Source: Geosiphon pyriformis (taxonomy: Eukaryota; Glomeromycota; Glomeromycetes; Archaeosporales; Geosiphonaceae). From it: 64,000 bases of DNA. The notes beneath the pieces were generated by a model that was given only the letters and a program-made list of their open reading frames with translations, had not been told where the DNA came from and did not search any database. Location of the stretch: assembly GCA_016748015.1 (NCBI GenBank), contig JAAOMT010000523.1, positions 1,443,462 to 1,507,461 of the forward strand, in the 5' to 3' direction. The position numbers and the translations under genes are program-made. Of the stretch, positions 1 through 9,493 are shown in pieces. The stretch's first letter is position 1; each line of letters begins with the position of its first letter.

Positions 1-845
1 TCTATTGGAGTAATATCAGGACTTTGTGCTGGCCAAGGAAGTAATTCAACATTTGAAGAGGTAAGAAAAGAACGCGCGACTTTTGATGTGTGGATTGGTG
101 CATTGTCTTCCTGAAAAAAAAACTTTTTTTAGCTTTTTTTGCATGAAGTTTTACCGTAGGAATTGCATAATTAGCCAAGGTTTCGCGGTGTATAACTCCA
201 GTAATATGACCAACCAAAGAAACTAAAGGACCCAAACCAACCCATGAAAAACATCCCCAAAACATGCGACCAAAGCTTTTTCTAACTGTGGCTGCAATAC
301 AATCCTTATGAAACTCTTCGGAAGGTTTACGCCATACACGTCCAAATCCTGTAGTTCTAAATTGTGTATATGTAGATTCATCTGACCAAAAAACTCGTTT
401 AAAATCTTCTACTGTCCAATTTTCATAAGTACGAGCCCATTGTAAACGTTTTTCTTTATTTGATTTGGAAATTAATAGCTTGAGACGAGGAATACACGAG
501 CGAAGTCCTTGAGCTAATCCATTTCGAATAGTTTGTATAGAAATAGATTTGTTGGTATCTTTAATAAAATTTAATCGTATTTGAGAAAGAGATTGGCGGC
601 GGGTTTCTTTATTCTCCATTATTGAATATTTGAGTTGTTCACGTGCGCGTTTGTCAAGAATTTGTGGTCGGCCCGTTCGTTTTTTAGGAAGTTTTTTTTA
701 GCTCGTATGACTTCCATACACGTATTACAGAAGAACGTGAACATCTAATAGTCGTGGAAATCTCACTGTTTGTATGTCCTAACTTTTTTGCTGAAATAAT
801 CCCTCCTTTTTGGTATTCAGAAAGTTCTTTTCCAAGACATATTTG
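1..845 (-). pseudogene. Tc1/mariner transposase relic, truncated by the window edge
   Basis: This is a DDE transposase of a Tc1-like element, read on the minus strand. The order is a helix-turn-helix part (about 845-690), a KKRTGRP linker (about 690), a second DNA-binding part, then the catalytic core. The first catalytic Asp is in FWSDEST. WGCFSWVGLGPLV follows, then QEDNAPIHTS, and LPWPAQSPDITPI runs off the left edge just before the expected final acidic residue. At least two frame breaks are visible. One is in a run of A near 693, between the first HTH and the GRP linker. The other is in a run of T near 113-128, just before QEDNAPIHTS, so the open frame of 205 codons ends in the wrong phase. 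The copy is therefore dead as sequenced. Its outer end is probably the terminal repeat at 1031-1058. The left end lies outside the window. Confidence 0.88.
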
Positions 846-1030
846 ATGCGGTAAATTTTTTCACAAGAATGTTTGATATTTTATATATACACATATGATT
901 CACTGTTGTGTTTTACAAGGACGCGATTTATGTTAATTTGTAGATTATAACTATAAGTAATTATAAAAAAAATTATGGCTTAAATTGGTAATGGTATTAC
1001 AATATATAGCCTTTTTTATATATTATATTA

Positions 1031-1058
1031 AGTGTCCAATACTTTTTATACCCCCCTG
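1031..1058. repeat. Probable terminal inverted repeat end of the Tc1-like element
   Basis: The sequence runs AGTGTCCAATACTTTTTATA and then CCCCCCTG, followed directly by TA. Read inward it starts CAGGGGGGTA and continues to a TATTGGACACT block. Ends of this kind, with CAG next to a TA target and a TTGGACACT block inside, are typical of Tc1/mariner elements. It lies about 190 bp upstream of the decayed transposase at 1-845. The partner repeat would be left of the window, so the assignment is inferred from motif and position. Confidence 0.6.
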
Positions 1059-1060
1059 TA

Positions 1061-2240
1061 TATGCAAAAGAAGTAACATTTTTAGAGAACTAGTTTTAAT
1101 CCTTGAAACATTGAAAACTTTAATATGGAATCGCTTACTTGGAGTTTTAATAACTTTTCTAGCTAGATCTAGGAAATGGGAAAATCCGATCCAAAAATTA
1201 ATTGAAAAGGTTTCAATTCTGGTTATCTCCCTTCTTAAAGTTTTGGAAAATTCAAGTTTTTTTTTTAGTCATGTAAAACAAACGAAAATATTTACCAATA
1301 AATAAAATAAAAATTTCTATCTGAAATACTTTTGGAACTTTTGGATTTTGAAGTGATCAAATTTATTACATGTTTCATAAAATTGAGGAATAAAAAAGTT
1401 TCGTTAAAAACTGTCTTGCTTTCATAAATTCAAAGAGATTTAATTAATCTTTATATGTACAATCATATTTTTATCTATCATTTATAATTATTTTAAAAAT
1501 ACAAAACTTCATACTAGTTTAAAATATCAATTTTATTTTGGTATGGTGGATAGTTTACCTCTTATTTTTTCTTCTCTTTAAGTCAAATAAGCTTAGATTT
1601 TTTTCATATACATTACATTTCTTTTATATCATTTAACTATAGCATTTTGTATTTGTTTTTTTGAGTTAATATGTTGAGCTTTTTATTTTTTCATTTTATT
1701 AATTTGTTTAAGAATATTTAAAGTAAAATTTTAAATAAATAATTTTAAAAATAATATAGATTCCAAATTAATTATATTCATTTTAATAAACAATATAATT
1801 AATATTATATTATTTAATATTAATATTGTGTTTATATGTGTTTGGTAAACATTTTCATCACTTTTTAAATTATGTGAGAAAAAATATAATTAAATTTATT
1901 TGATAATTTTTAATTCATTCTATTAAATTATTTTACATTGATTTTTAATTAATGTTTTTCTATCAAATAACAGTTTTTGGATTTCAAATGAAATTTTGAA
2001 ATTTTTTTTAAATAATAATAATAATGATATAAGAAAATTACTCATAAATTAAATCATTTTACATTTACTTAAAAAATATCAACCAAATAAAATTTAAATT
2101 CTGTTGATACTAACCAAATGTAAATGAAACAAGAATTTTTTTTTGCAAAGTAATATTTTTAGTAGTCATTAACCTTCCATAGAAATCTTTTTGATAAATA
2201 CTTTAAAAGTTTTTTAGAACTCGAATCCCCTTTATTACAA
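1061..2240. other. AT-rich intergenic DNA, no gene seen
   Basis: Very AT-rich sequence with long homopolymer runs. A 106-codon open frame overlapping the element end (985-1305) is hydrophobic, low in complexity, starts at TTG and crosses the terminal repeat, so it is not called. Nothing else could be supported. Confidence 0.6.
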
Positions 2241-3100
2241 TACATCGTAAAAGTATTCGATTTCCATAACTTCATAAATAGGTAAAATAAATGATTTTTT
2301 TTTATTTGATGGTCATGGAATAACATTATCATTTTCCTTCTTCCAATGAGCCACTTTTTTCGAACAACTCATCTTCCTACAAAACTCACTCTATAGAATT
2401 TTTTCCTAAAAAGCATATTAACAGATGAAAGAAGATCTTGTAGTTATAACCATAAAATTAGCATTGATATTGTGTTGGAAGCTAATCAGTCTATCAAAGC
2501 CTGAAACTGAAAAAATCCCATAATTAACTTTTAATGGGTGCTTTACAGACCTGAACAATTTTATTCGTTCAAGAAATTGTCAAACTTTTAATTTTGATTG
2601 GTTTAGAAGAATTTAATTTTATCTGAAAATATAACTTGATTCCCAGTCAAAATCTTTATAATTTTTCCCTATTGTAAACTTTTTTCTTGTATTTGTTTGT
2701 GAATAAAAGTTTGGAAAGTTTAGTCATATATTTACCCTCACCTTCATTTAAACGTTGTTGAATAGTGTCCACACTAATGTCAACCTTTTGTTTTTCATTC
2801 CGTTGGTATATCAGTGGCGGTTAGATTAATTGCTTTTTTTTGCAAGTTGTACAATTTTGACATCTTGGTCTGGGGTTATAATTTGGTTTCAGCCAGACTT
2901 TGGTTGGTCACTTAGGTCTTTTCCTCCCACCTTTTCTAGAATCGATGTAATTTGTTGTAGCTTGAAGTCCAAGTGTTGGGCCTTTGGGATGTTTATTTAA
3001 AAAACGATTTTTCTTTTGGAACTTGATGATCATAAAAAAGGTGTGAATGATTTACAAAGAGCTAATGGGGGAGGTTTGGATACTTTTGCGGTTCACTGTA
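2241..3100 (-). mobile_element. Strongly decayed Tc1/mariner element
   Basis: On the minus strand, translation in changing frames gives Tc1 transposase pieces in the right order. These are RKRPK followed by a linker (about 2940), LTATDIPTE (about 2820), SVDTIQQRL (about 2760), a KLSK..FTNK..KKVYN block (about 2700) and a WDFFSF piece (about 2515) matching the usual W-G-C-x-S position. Many stops interrupt it. The right end at 3073-3100 (GGTTTGGATACTTTTGCGGT then TCACTGTA) looks like a Tc1 terminal repeat. A diverged inverted partner, TACATCGTAAAAGTATTCGA, lies at 2241-2260. The total of about 860 bp is short for a full element, so internal deletion is likely. The family call is reasonably safe and the ends are inferred. 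Confidence 0.6.
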
Positions 3101-3506
3101 TTTCACCAATCTTTTTAAATTTACGAAAAATGTCTGTTTTACGATTAAATCTAAAAGAAGCGAATTGTCAAACCCAAGTAGTGTAACCAAATAAAGCTTC
3201 GCATAAGTCCGGGGTTTTTGATAACAGAAAACTTATTGCCACTTTTTCTTTTGCTCTGAGCCAAATACGAATATCAGATAAATCTACTAAGATTGCGTTT
3301 GTTTTAACCATTTTTGGTAAGTTTTGTGACGGTAAAAATGGAAGGTAAGTGGCTGAGCTCTAAAAAAAAATTCTTGTGTATTAGAGAGTTTGCGCTACAA
3401 TGATTTCTTTGTAAATTTACTTCTAGCAGTCCCAAATGGAATTCCTTGTAGTACAGAGTTTGCGCTACAATGATTTTCTTTGTAAATTTATTTCTGCAAT
3501 TGGCTA

Positions 3507-3873
3507 GTGATGTCACCTAATTTTAATGCAAACGCGTATCAAATCTCCGAGAACTTGACTTTTGACAGCCTGCGAATGGCTACACTTCTGCTACTACTTC
3601 ATAAGCGTCAACAGCAACTGGCCATAACAATGAAGACAATATTTGAACCTGAACGTCCATTGATTCCCAATACGAGACTTGATCTAAATGCACTTGATGA
3701 GGGAACGTGTGTAGCATTTTTCCGGTATGAAGATTAAAGTTTTATATGATTAATGTGACAATAATGTTTTGAAAAGTATATTGAAGATAGATTCAACAAA
3801 ACACAGATAGAACAACTTGTTGAACACTTCCGAATTCCATCAGTTAGTATAGTGAATGCTTATTCACTAACAA
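3507..3873 (+). pseudogene. N-terminal fragment of a PIF/Harbinger-like transposase
   Basis: The open frame 3507-3737 encodes 76 codons that include an acidic LDLNALDEGTCVAFFRYED end. After a gap with stops, the downstream frame reads DRFNKTQIEQLVEHFRIP. An F-R-F-x-K-x-x-I-x-x-L-x-x-x-L-x-I-P stretch of this kind is the usual start of the Harbinger DDE transposase core. A possible intron (GTATGAAG to the AG before ATAGATTC) could join the two, but the phase could not be settled. No DDE catalytic residues follow: the right terminal repeat comes about 190 bp later. This is read as the remnant of an internally deleted transposon. Confidence 0.5.
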
Positions 3874-3997
3874 TAAAAATGGTCCAGTCTTAAAATAGGT
3901 TCGAGAATATCTCTCTAAGGTTTGGACATATTGTAAGACATACCTTGTCAGCTTTTGGGCTACAGATTGCAAAAAATTAGATAACAAAAATCTCTTA

Positions 3998-4037
3998 CTT
4001 GTACAAAGAATTCCGGTTTTAAATTTCTTTGTACAAG
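3998..4037. repeat. Perfect hairpin inside the Harbinger-like element
   Basis: CTTGTACAAAGAA (3998-4010) and its exact inverse TTCTTTGTACAAG (4025-4037) flank a 14-base loop. It sits in the right sub-terminal part of the element, where transposase-binding inverted motifs often occur. Function is not known. Confidence 0.6.
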
Positions 4038-4131
4038 CCACAAATTTGTGGCTACAGGTAAATTTACAAAGAAAATCATTGTAGCGCAAACTCTCTATTA
4101 ACTAATAATTTTTTTAAAACTTATCTTTGAA

Positions 4132-4930
4132 ATGCCGACTTCAAAGCAAGAAACGCAACGGCAAGTCGTATTACATTTTTGGAAGCAAGGAATACGAAAG
4201 GCGAAAGAAATACAGAATAAAACGAATATACCCCTTTCTACAATCTATAATATCCTCGAAAAACTCAAAAAAAAAAGAACAATAAAGCATACAACTGGTA
4301 ATGGTTGGCCAAGAAAGATTATGGGAAATTTTTCGAAAGTATTAGTGCAGATTATTCGTAGAGATTCCTCAGTTTCGTCTAGATATTTAGCAATAAAGTT
4401 GGCTAAGAAGGGAATAAATATTTCTCATGTTACTATTCAAAACCATTTATCCAATCTTAATTATAATAAAAGTCTTCCTAGAGCAACTCCAATGCTGACC
4501 AAAGAGCATAAGCGAAAACGTGTAGAATGGGCCAAAAAACACCGGAACGACGATTGGAAAAGAACAGTTTTTACTGACGAAACATCTTTTCAACTTTTTC
4601 AAAACACGGTAAAACGTTGGCATAAAGGTACTCGACCAATTCGTCCTATGCCTAAAGATCAAACAAAAATTCTCGCATGGGAAGGGGGGGGGGGGGTTTC
4701 TACGAAAAAGGAAAGACTAGTTTATTCTGTTTTGTTCAAATAATGAATGCTAATTTTATATAGATATTCTTTGTAACCAATTACCTGAAATTAGAGCAAT
4801 GCTGGGGGATAATTGGCGATTCTAACTAGCAAGCTTGCCAAAGAATTTATTGGTGGGGTGGCCATCTAATAGTCCCGACTTAATTGGGTTAGTAGGACAA
4901 TGAGGCGGCGTTGTGAAAGAATTTCCTATA
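4132..4930 (+). pseudogene. Tc1/mariner transposase relic
   Basis: The first 203 codons are open. They start MPTSKQETQRQVVLHFWKQG, an HTH of the Tc1 type, and continue with LSTIYNILEKL, a second DNA-binding half with HVTIQNHLSNL, and the first catalytic block RTVFTDETSFQLF (about residues 144-156). The frame then leaves the family at a run of ten G (4684-4693), just after the KILAW position. Downstream, shifted and stop-interrupted frames give DNW (where the second Asp block D-N-D-P-K-H should be), LASLPKN and WPSNSPDL, the usual stretch before the final acidic residue. The copy is dead by frameshift, substitution and stops. No convincing terminal repeats were found. It belongs to a different Tc1 subfamily from the copy at the left edge. 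Confidence 0.82.
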
Positions 4931-5101
4931 TGGTATTTGACTTTCTAATAATAGTTGTTTTATGTAATTTGGTACATTAGTTAAGACATAGTAATTATTT
5001 TTATATTTCCAATTTTTTCTTAACAGACTGTAATTCACACCTCAAGCTTTGGTTTATCCTGTGAAATACACCATTTTAAAGATATAAGCTAAATTGAAAA
5101 A

Positions 5102-6870
5102 ATGAAATTTCCGAAATCTATAAATTTTCTTTGTACTCTAACTTTTCTTCACCCGAAATTGTTAATTTCTGCTGAAATTCATCCTGAGCCACGATATTCT
5201 CATACCGCATCTCTCATAAAAGATAAAATATATTTTATAGGTGGTCTTATCCAGTCTAATATTTTTTCTTATGATAGTTTTCGTTTAGATATAACTGGAG
5301 CTGCTCAACCATCGTTTCTGTATACCCAAATCGATTTCCGAGGAATAGAAGACGGTTCAGCGAGTGTAGGAGATAGTGAAAGGATTTATTTATTTGGCGG
5401 CAATCAGGTTGTATTTAATTATTATGATAAATTTAAACAAATGAGAAGTATTTATAGTTTAGACATATAAAATTTTAAATATATTTTAGCAAACAGGCCC
5501 ATCAAAAGATGTATTTGTCCTGTACACAGATCTTAACTTGCCCAAGTGGGAAAAACTTCCTTCATCTTCTCTCGACACCAATGAAGGGAATTGGTTAACA
5601 CCTCGCACGCAATTTCAATCGGTTGTGAATAAAAGAGGTGAAATATATATGTGGGGTGGTCTTTCACCAAGTAGTGAAAGTGACGTGGACGGAAAAATAT
5701 ATAAATTTGATAGTGCGAGCCATGCTTGGAAAATTACGTATGTAAATAGAGAGTTAAACCTTGCAAAAAATCCTGTGCGATTTGGACATACGGCAACAAT
5801 TTTACAGGATGGACGTATTATATATATTGGTGGAAATGTCCATAATACCACATCCCAAGCACCACGCCTAAATGATGTCAGTATGAGAATAGAATCAAAA
5901 CATTGAAAATTTTTAGCTTTCAAATCTGACAATATTCTTTATTTAGATTTTGATCTTTGATACAGTGATTTTAAAATGGGATAATGAGGTAAGCTATTCG
6001 TAAATCCAATGGAATTAGTAAAAACAACATTAAAATTAGCTTTTTTTTTTACAGATTACAGACAGTAGTTTTGGCCCATGGGATCTTGTTGCTAGATGGC
6101 ATCATTCAGCCGTCTTAGGTATCTGAAATTTCTATTTTTTCGACTCTTAAATTTAGAAAAATCTTTGAAATGACAACTGATTCCTAATTTTCAAAATATA
6201 TTTCAGCCCCTAACCAGTACGATATTATAATATATGGTGGGACTGGATTGGAGGGGGCTTACTATCAATGATCAGTAATACAAATTCATTGCTAGTATTA
6301 GATACAAGAGATTTTTCATGGTCGGTTCCCATAATTGATGGTTTTACTCCTGACCCTATACCATCTAGACATACAGCTACTTTATATAAGAATTTTAGGA
6401 TTGTGACATTTGGTAAGGAGATTTTATGTTCTGAAGATAAAAATTCTTGATCGAAAATTAACTAATTTATAATTTTTGCCATTCCAAAAATATCAGGCAT
6501 TAGAAATCATACCGCGAGTTCAGAGCTAAATATCCTCGACCTATCAAATAATCGTTTCACCTGGTTTAAGGGATCTATTCCTCCTTCTGATCCTAATCAT
6601 AATATCAATATTGTGGTTTTGATTGGTGCAATCGTTGGCGGTGTAGGCGTCTTGATCATTCTAGGCGTAGCATTTTATTTGTTTTACATCCGTAAAATTC
6701 GTAAAGCAACAAGAGGTATTGAAAATGTAAGCGAAGTAGTTAATCCAAGACCAACGTTTCCTTCGGCTCCAATCATTCAACATAATCCCATGTATGATAA
6801 TCTATCTCAACGGTTCCCGCAAGGAAACGCCCCTGTTGGAAATAGGTATTATGCTAGACCAAACTTTTAA
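5102..6870 (+). CDS. Kelch-repeat membrane protein, six exons, one frame break
   Basis: Exons read 5102-5407, 5490-5876, 5947-5988, 6055-6118, 6207-6412 and 6497-6870. Introns are GT..AG and 66-88 bp long. The N-terminus is a signal peptide (MKFPKSINFLCTLTFLHPKL). Kelch strands follow: RYSHTASLIKDKIYFIGG, ERIYLFGGN, EIYMWGGL, FGHTATILQDGRIIYIGGN, WHHSAVL and RHTATLY. A transmembrane helix lies near the end (VVLIGAIVGGVGVLIILGVA), followed by a short basic, proline-containing tail. The kelch part would form an extracellular beta-propeller, and the partner is unknown. Exon 5 is broken: after IIIYGGTG the frame runs into a stop, and the following strand LLVLDTRDFSW is one base out of phase. The break lies near a GGGGG run around 6253. 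It is either a sequencing error or a real lesion. Family and topology are secure; function is not known. Confidence 0.82.
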
Positions 6871-7254
6871 CTAAATTTCCTCAGAATAGCCTTTGGGATC
6901 AAGGAGTTTTTCGGCTATTCTGTCGTTTGCCATGATACCTATTGGTTTATTATTTTTAGTTGGTCTATATTCTTGTTGGTCTATAACGAGGAAACAAAAT
7001 ACCAATAAATTCTGATTCTGATAAGAACTATTGGTTGGCAACTCGGATTCTTTTTTAAACAATTTTACTGCTTCCTTGCCCAATAAAAATTCTATCTTTG
7101 CTCTCATCTCCTTGACCATGTCGCCAATCTCGATTCAAGTGGCTTCATCCATCGCTTGAATATCGTTAGACAACTTGGCTTTGGTGGAGATGGTTATCAC
7201 TCCTGTTAAAACTTCCCGAGTTAAAGGTAGGCATTTCTTTGCCATCGTTTTCAT
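6871..7254 (-). pseudogene. Small unknown protein with an in-frame stop
   Basis: Read from ATG at 7254 (MKTMAKKCLPLTREVLTGVI) to TAG at 6871, this frame would give 127 residues, but TGA interrupts it after DIQAMDEAT, about residue 40. The rest (82 codons from a later ATG) contains EMRAKIEFLLGKEAVKLFKK and IMANDRIAEKLLDPKGY. It looks helical and charged. Composition and codon use resemble real coding sequence more than the neighbouring DNA does. It ends exactly where the kelch gene ends on the opposite strand, with no gap. I do not recognise the family. It could be a decayed transposon-borne gene. Confidence 0.4.
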
Positions 7255-9493
7255 GTAATTTAGCAATTATCTTTACTCTTTTATGCAATGATTTTGTCTT
7301 GATTAGATTGTATTTTCTCCTTGTTTTCAGCAAAGTTTCGGCCTACCTCATACTTATATTTATATGGCACCTTCGTGGAACCATAATTTTCATTATATTT
7401 AGGAACAACTCTGCAATAGAAATTTTGAGGGATATTTTGCGCAGCCAATTCCCCTTTTTGGGATCATTTCAAGAACCAAGAACCAAGAAAAATGAAAAAG
7501 AATAGAGAATTATAAATTGCCAGTTTAGGGCTTACTGTTACTTATTCATATCATTATACAGAGATACCCTATGTCGTTACTACCCTTTTGTTTTTCTCAT
7601 TAAGAATACATCAAATTCAAGAACCAAACTTATATATGCTCATTTTTTTCATAGAAAAGTATTCTGTGCCCTGAAAATGAGGGTATTTTCCTATGTCAAC
7701 CGGAGTTATAAGACTATCTCTGAAATAGAAAAATGGTAACACGAATTATTTTATATGTATTGACACACACTTCGCCTGAACCCATATGATGTCGCAATTT
7801 TTGGAGTCGCCAATGGGTGACCATGGGAATCAATAAGTGCGAAATAATGGAATAGAATCCAAATTTGTGGTTCACTGTCAATGTATAGAGCGAGCAGCAT
7901 TACGAATTAATAATAATAATTAATTTTCTGTTTACTAACATATTGCCAAAGTCCAAATTACTATCGATATTAGTGTAAGACTCCTAGGTCTAATTAAATG
8001 CAGAGCCGGTGTTGAAGCTCACTGATATAAAATCAGTACATAGTGAATGTAGCAAACCTGCAAAATAAATTATATTATCCTTCTCATTAGCAACGATCTC
8101 TATATCAGCATCTTGTTTATCCTTTCGAGAATTGGTTCTTCTTTCCTCGTGCATCATTAGCTCGATCAGTGAATATTTTTTTAAAACAAAAGCAATTAAA
8201 CGATCTCTAGAGTGGGAAGTCTTCAATTAAGGTCGGCCACCGATTGATAGCGACTCGCCATAACTAGCTTCCGACAGGTCCCAACCCTGCCGCAGACGCC
8301 TTTCATGTCAACAAACCCCACAATAGTTCTGCGCAATGAAATCAGCCGGCCACCGCTCGATGGCAACTCGCCATAACTGGCTTCCGACAGGTCTCAACCC
8401 TGCCGCAGACGCTTCTTCAATGCTCACCAGAAACTACTGCTAACCTTCTTGAGAATTTTTATAATTGAGCCCACCTAGTGATAAAAGAAGGAAGTGTTCA
8501 AGAACTAAGTATATCAAGTGCGGGAGTAAAGAACGCAAAACGTGTGCACGCACAATCTAGAACTCAATGAATTGTGGAGAAGGCAATTATTATTGAATGC
8601 GTACTCTGGAGGCACAAACGTTTACAGCGCGTTATCTATCGCTGGTCGGAGCAAAGGTAAAAGCACAAATTGTGGAGAAGGTGATCAAAAAACAACCTAT
8701 CAGTTGTCATGTTGCCCGTGAACAAATCTAAGCACTAATGGCGATTACGTAATTTCATTCAAAAACAATTACAACCTAAAAAAGAATATTTTTAACACGT
8801 GCCTGCAAGTCACCATGTTTTTATTTAAATTTTGTTTCCTATGAATTGCTTTTATCAAAAGAAATTTAAAGTATTGCAAAATTCACCTAGGAAAAAGTTG
8901 TTTTTGGTCTTAACTTTTAATTGAAAGTAAATTTCGCAAATAGCTTCTCATGAGTTCTTTTTTGAGGAGCTAAGCATAAATAATAAACGCTATCACTTAA
9001 AATCTTGTAATTATGATTCAATCCTATTTTAAATAAAGATAACCTAACATCTTGCCAATCTAAATATATTTTCTTCGAGGGCTGACAAGGCCATCCGTGA
9101 TGAAGAGATTTTAAAGTTTTAATTCCGAGCATGCCATTTATTATATTTTCAGAAGGAAAAGTCGCTCTTAATTTGTTTGCTCTCTCGTTCGTTTAATGAG
9201 TCCTTCAAAAGGGCTCGAACGTGTGAAACCAAAAAAGATGGAGAAAATTGCCGAGTTAATAATCGTTGAGATTGAGGGCCCATTTCAAAACTTTCCTATT
9301 AAAATATTTTGAAATAGGAATTTCTTAGCGAAATTCTGGATAATTATAATTCAATTTTCACTTATTTCGAAAAAGCAATTGCATTTCTTTTAATCATTCA
9401 TTGATGATATAAAACTCTAAAATCTATAAAAGCAACTATAAAAAGACAGTAGAAATCGTTTACTTATCATGAATGAATGAATGAATGAATTAA
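7255..9493. other. Intergenic stretch with repeat fragments
   Basis: No gene could be supported. At about 7855-7878, CCAAATTTGTGGTTCACTGT resembles the Tc1 terminal repeat at 3073-3100 and may be a solo end. A duplicated GC-richer block lies at 8232-8422 (own entry). Around 8575-8700 there is GC-richer sequence in which the phrase TTGTGGAGAAGG occurs twice, perhaps more decayed repeat. 9474-9503 is a (GAAT)n/(TTAA)n microsatellite that runs into the stop codon of the next gene. Confidence 0.5.
8232..8422. repeat. Two-copy direct repeat, GC-richer than its surroundings
   Basis: Copy 1 (8232-8307) and copy 2 (8345-8422) share about 75 bases with few differences. Both contain ACTCGCCATAACT, GCTTCCGACAGGT and CAACCCTGCCGCAGACGC. 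The period is about 113 bp. The repeat is clearly richer in G and C than the flanks and has no open frame that survives. It is probably part of an unrecognised dispersed element. Confidence 0.8.

Larger units (their letters stand above)
3379..4100. mobile_element. Non-autonomous Harbinger-like element with repeated left end
   Basis: A terminal inverted repeat of about 37 bp, starting GAGAGTTTGCGCTACAATGA, lies at 3384-3420 and in inverse orientation at 4059-4095. Both copies are flanked by TATTA (3379-3383 and 4096-4100). This is either a 5-bp duplication or a 3-bp duplication plus TIR bases. A third copy of the repeat lies in direct orientation at 3454-3490, so the left end is doubled 71 bp further in. 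The interior carries a fragment related to PIF/Harbinger transposase (separate entry) and a hairpin. At about 720 bp without an intact transposase it would need a helper in trans. The repeats are seen directly; the superfamily assignment is inference. Confidence 0.7.

Noticed and set aside
985-1305. 106-codon open frame on the plus strand
   Set aside because: Starts at TTG, crosses a transposon end, and is hydrophobic and low in complexity, with no splice or family support.
3844-4089. 81-codon open frame on the minus strand
   Set aside because: Lies inside the Harbinger-like element and reads through its inverted repeat and hairpin; an artefact of the repeat.
5102-6870. Two separate kelch genes split by the stop near 6267
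   Set aside because: Repeat register, intron pattern and the single C-terminal membrane helix fit one gene with a one-base break better than two genes.
7239-7505. 88-codon hydrophobic frame on the plus strand
   Set aside because: Composition matches AT-rich non-coding DNA and it overlaps the start of the minus-strand small gene; no family features.
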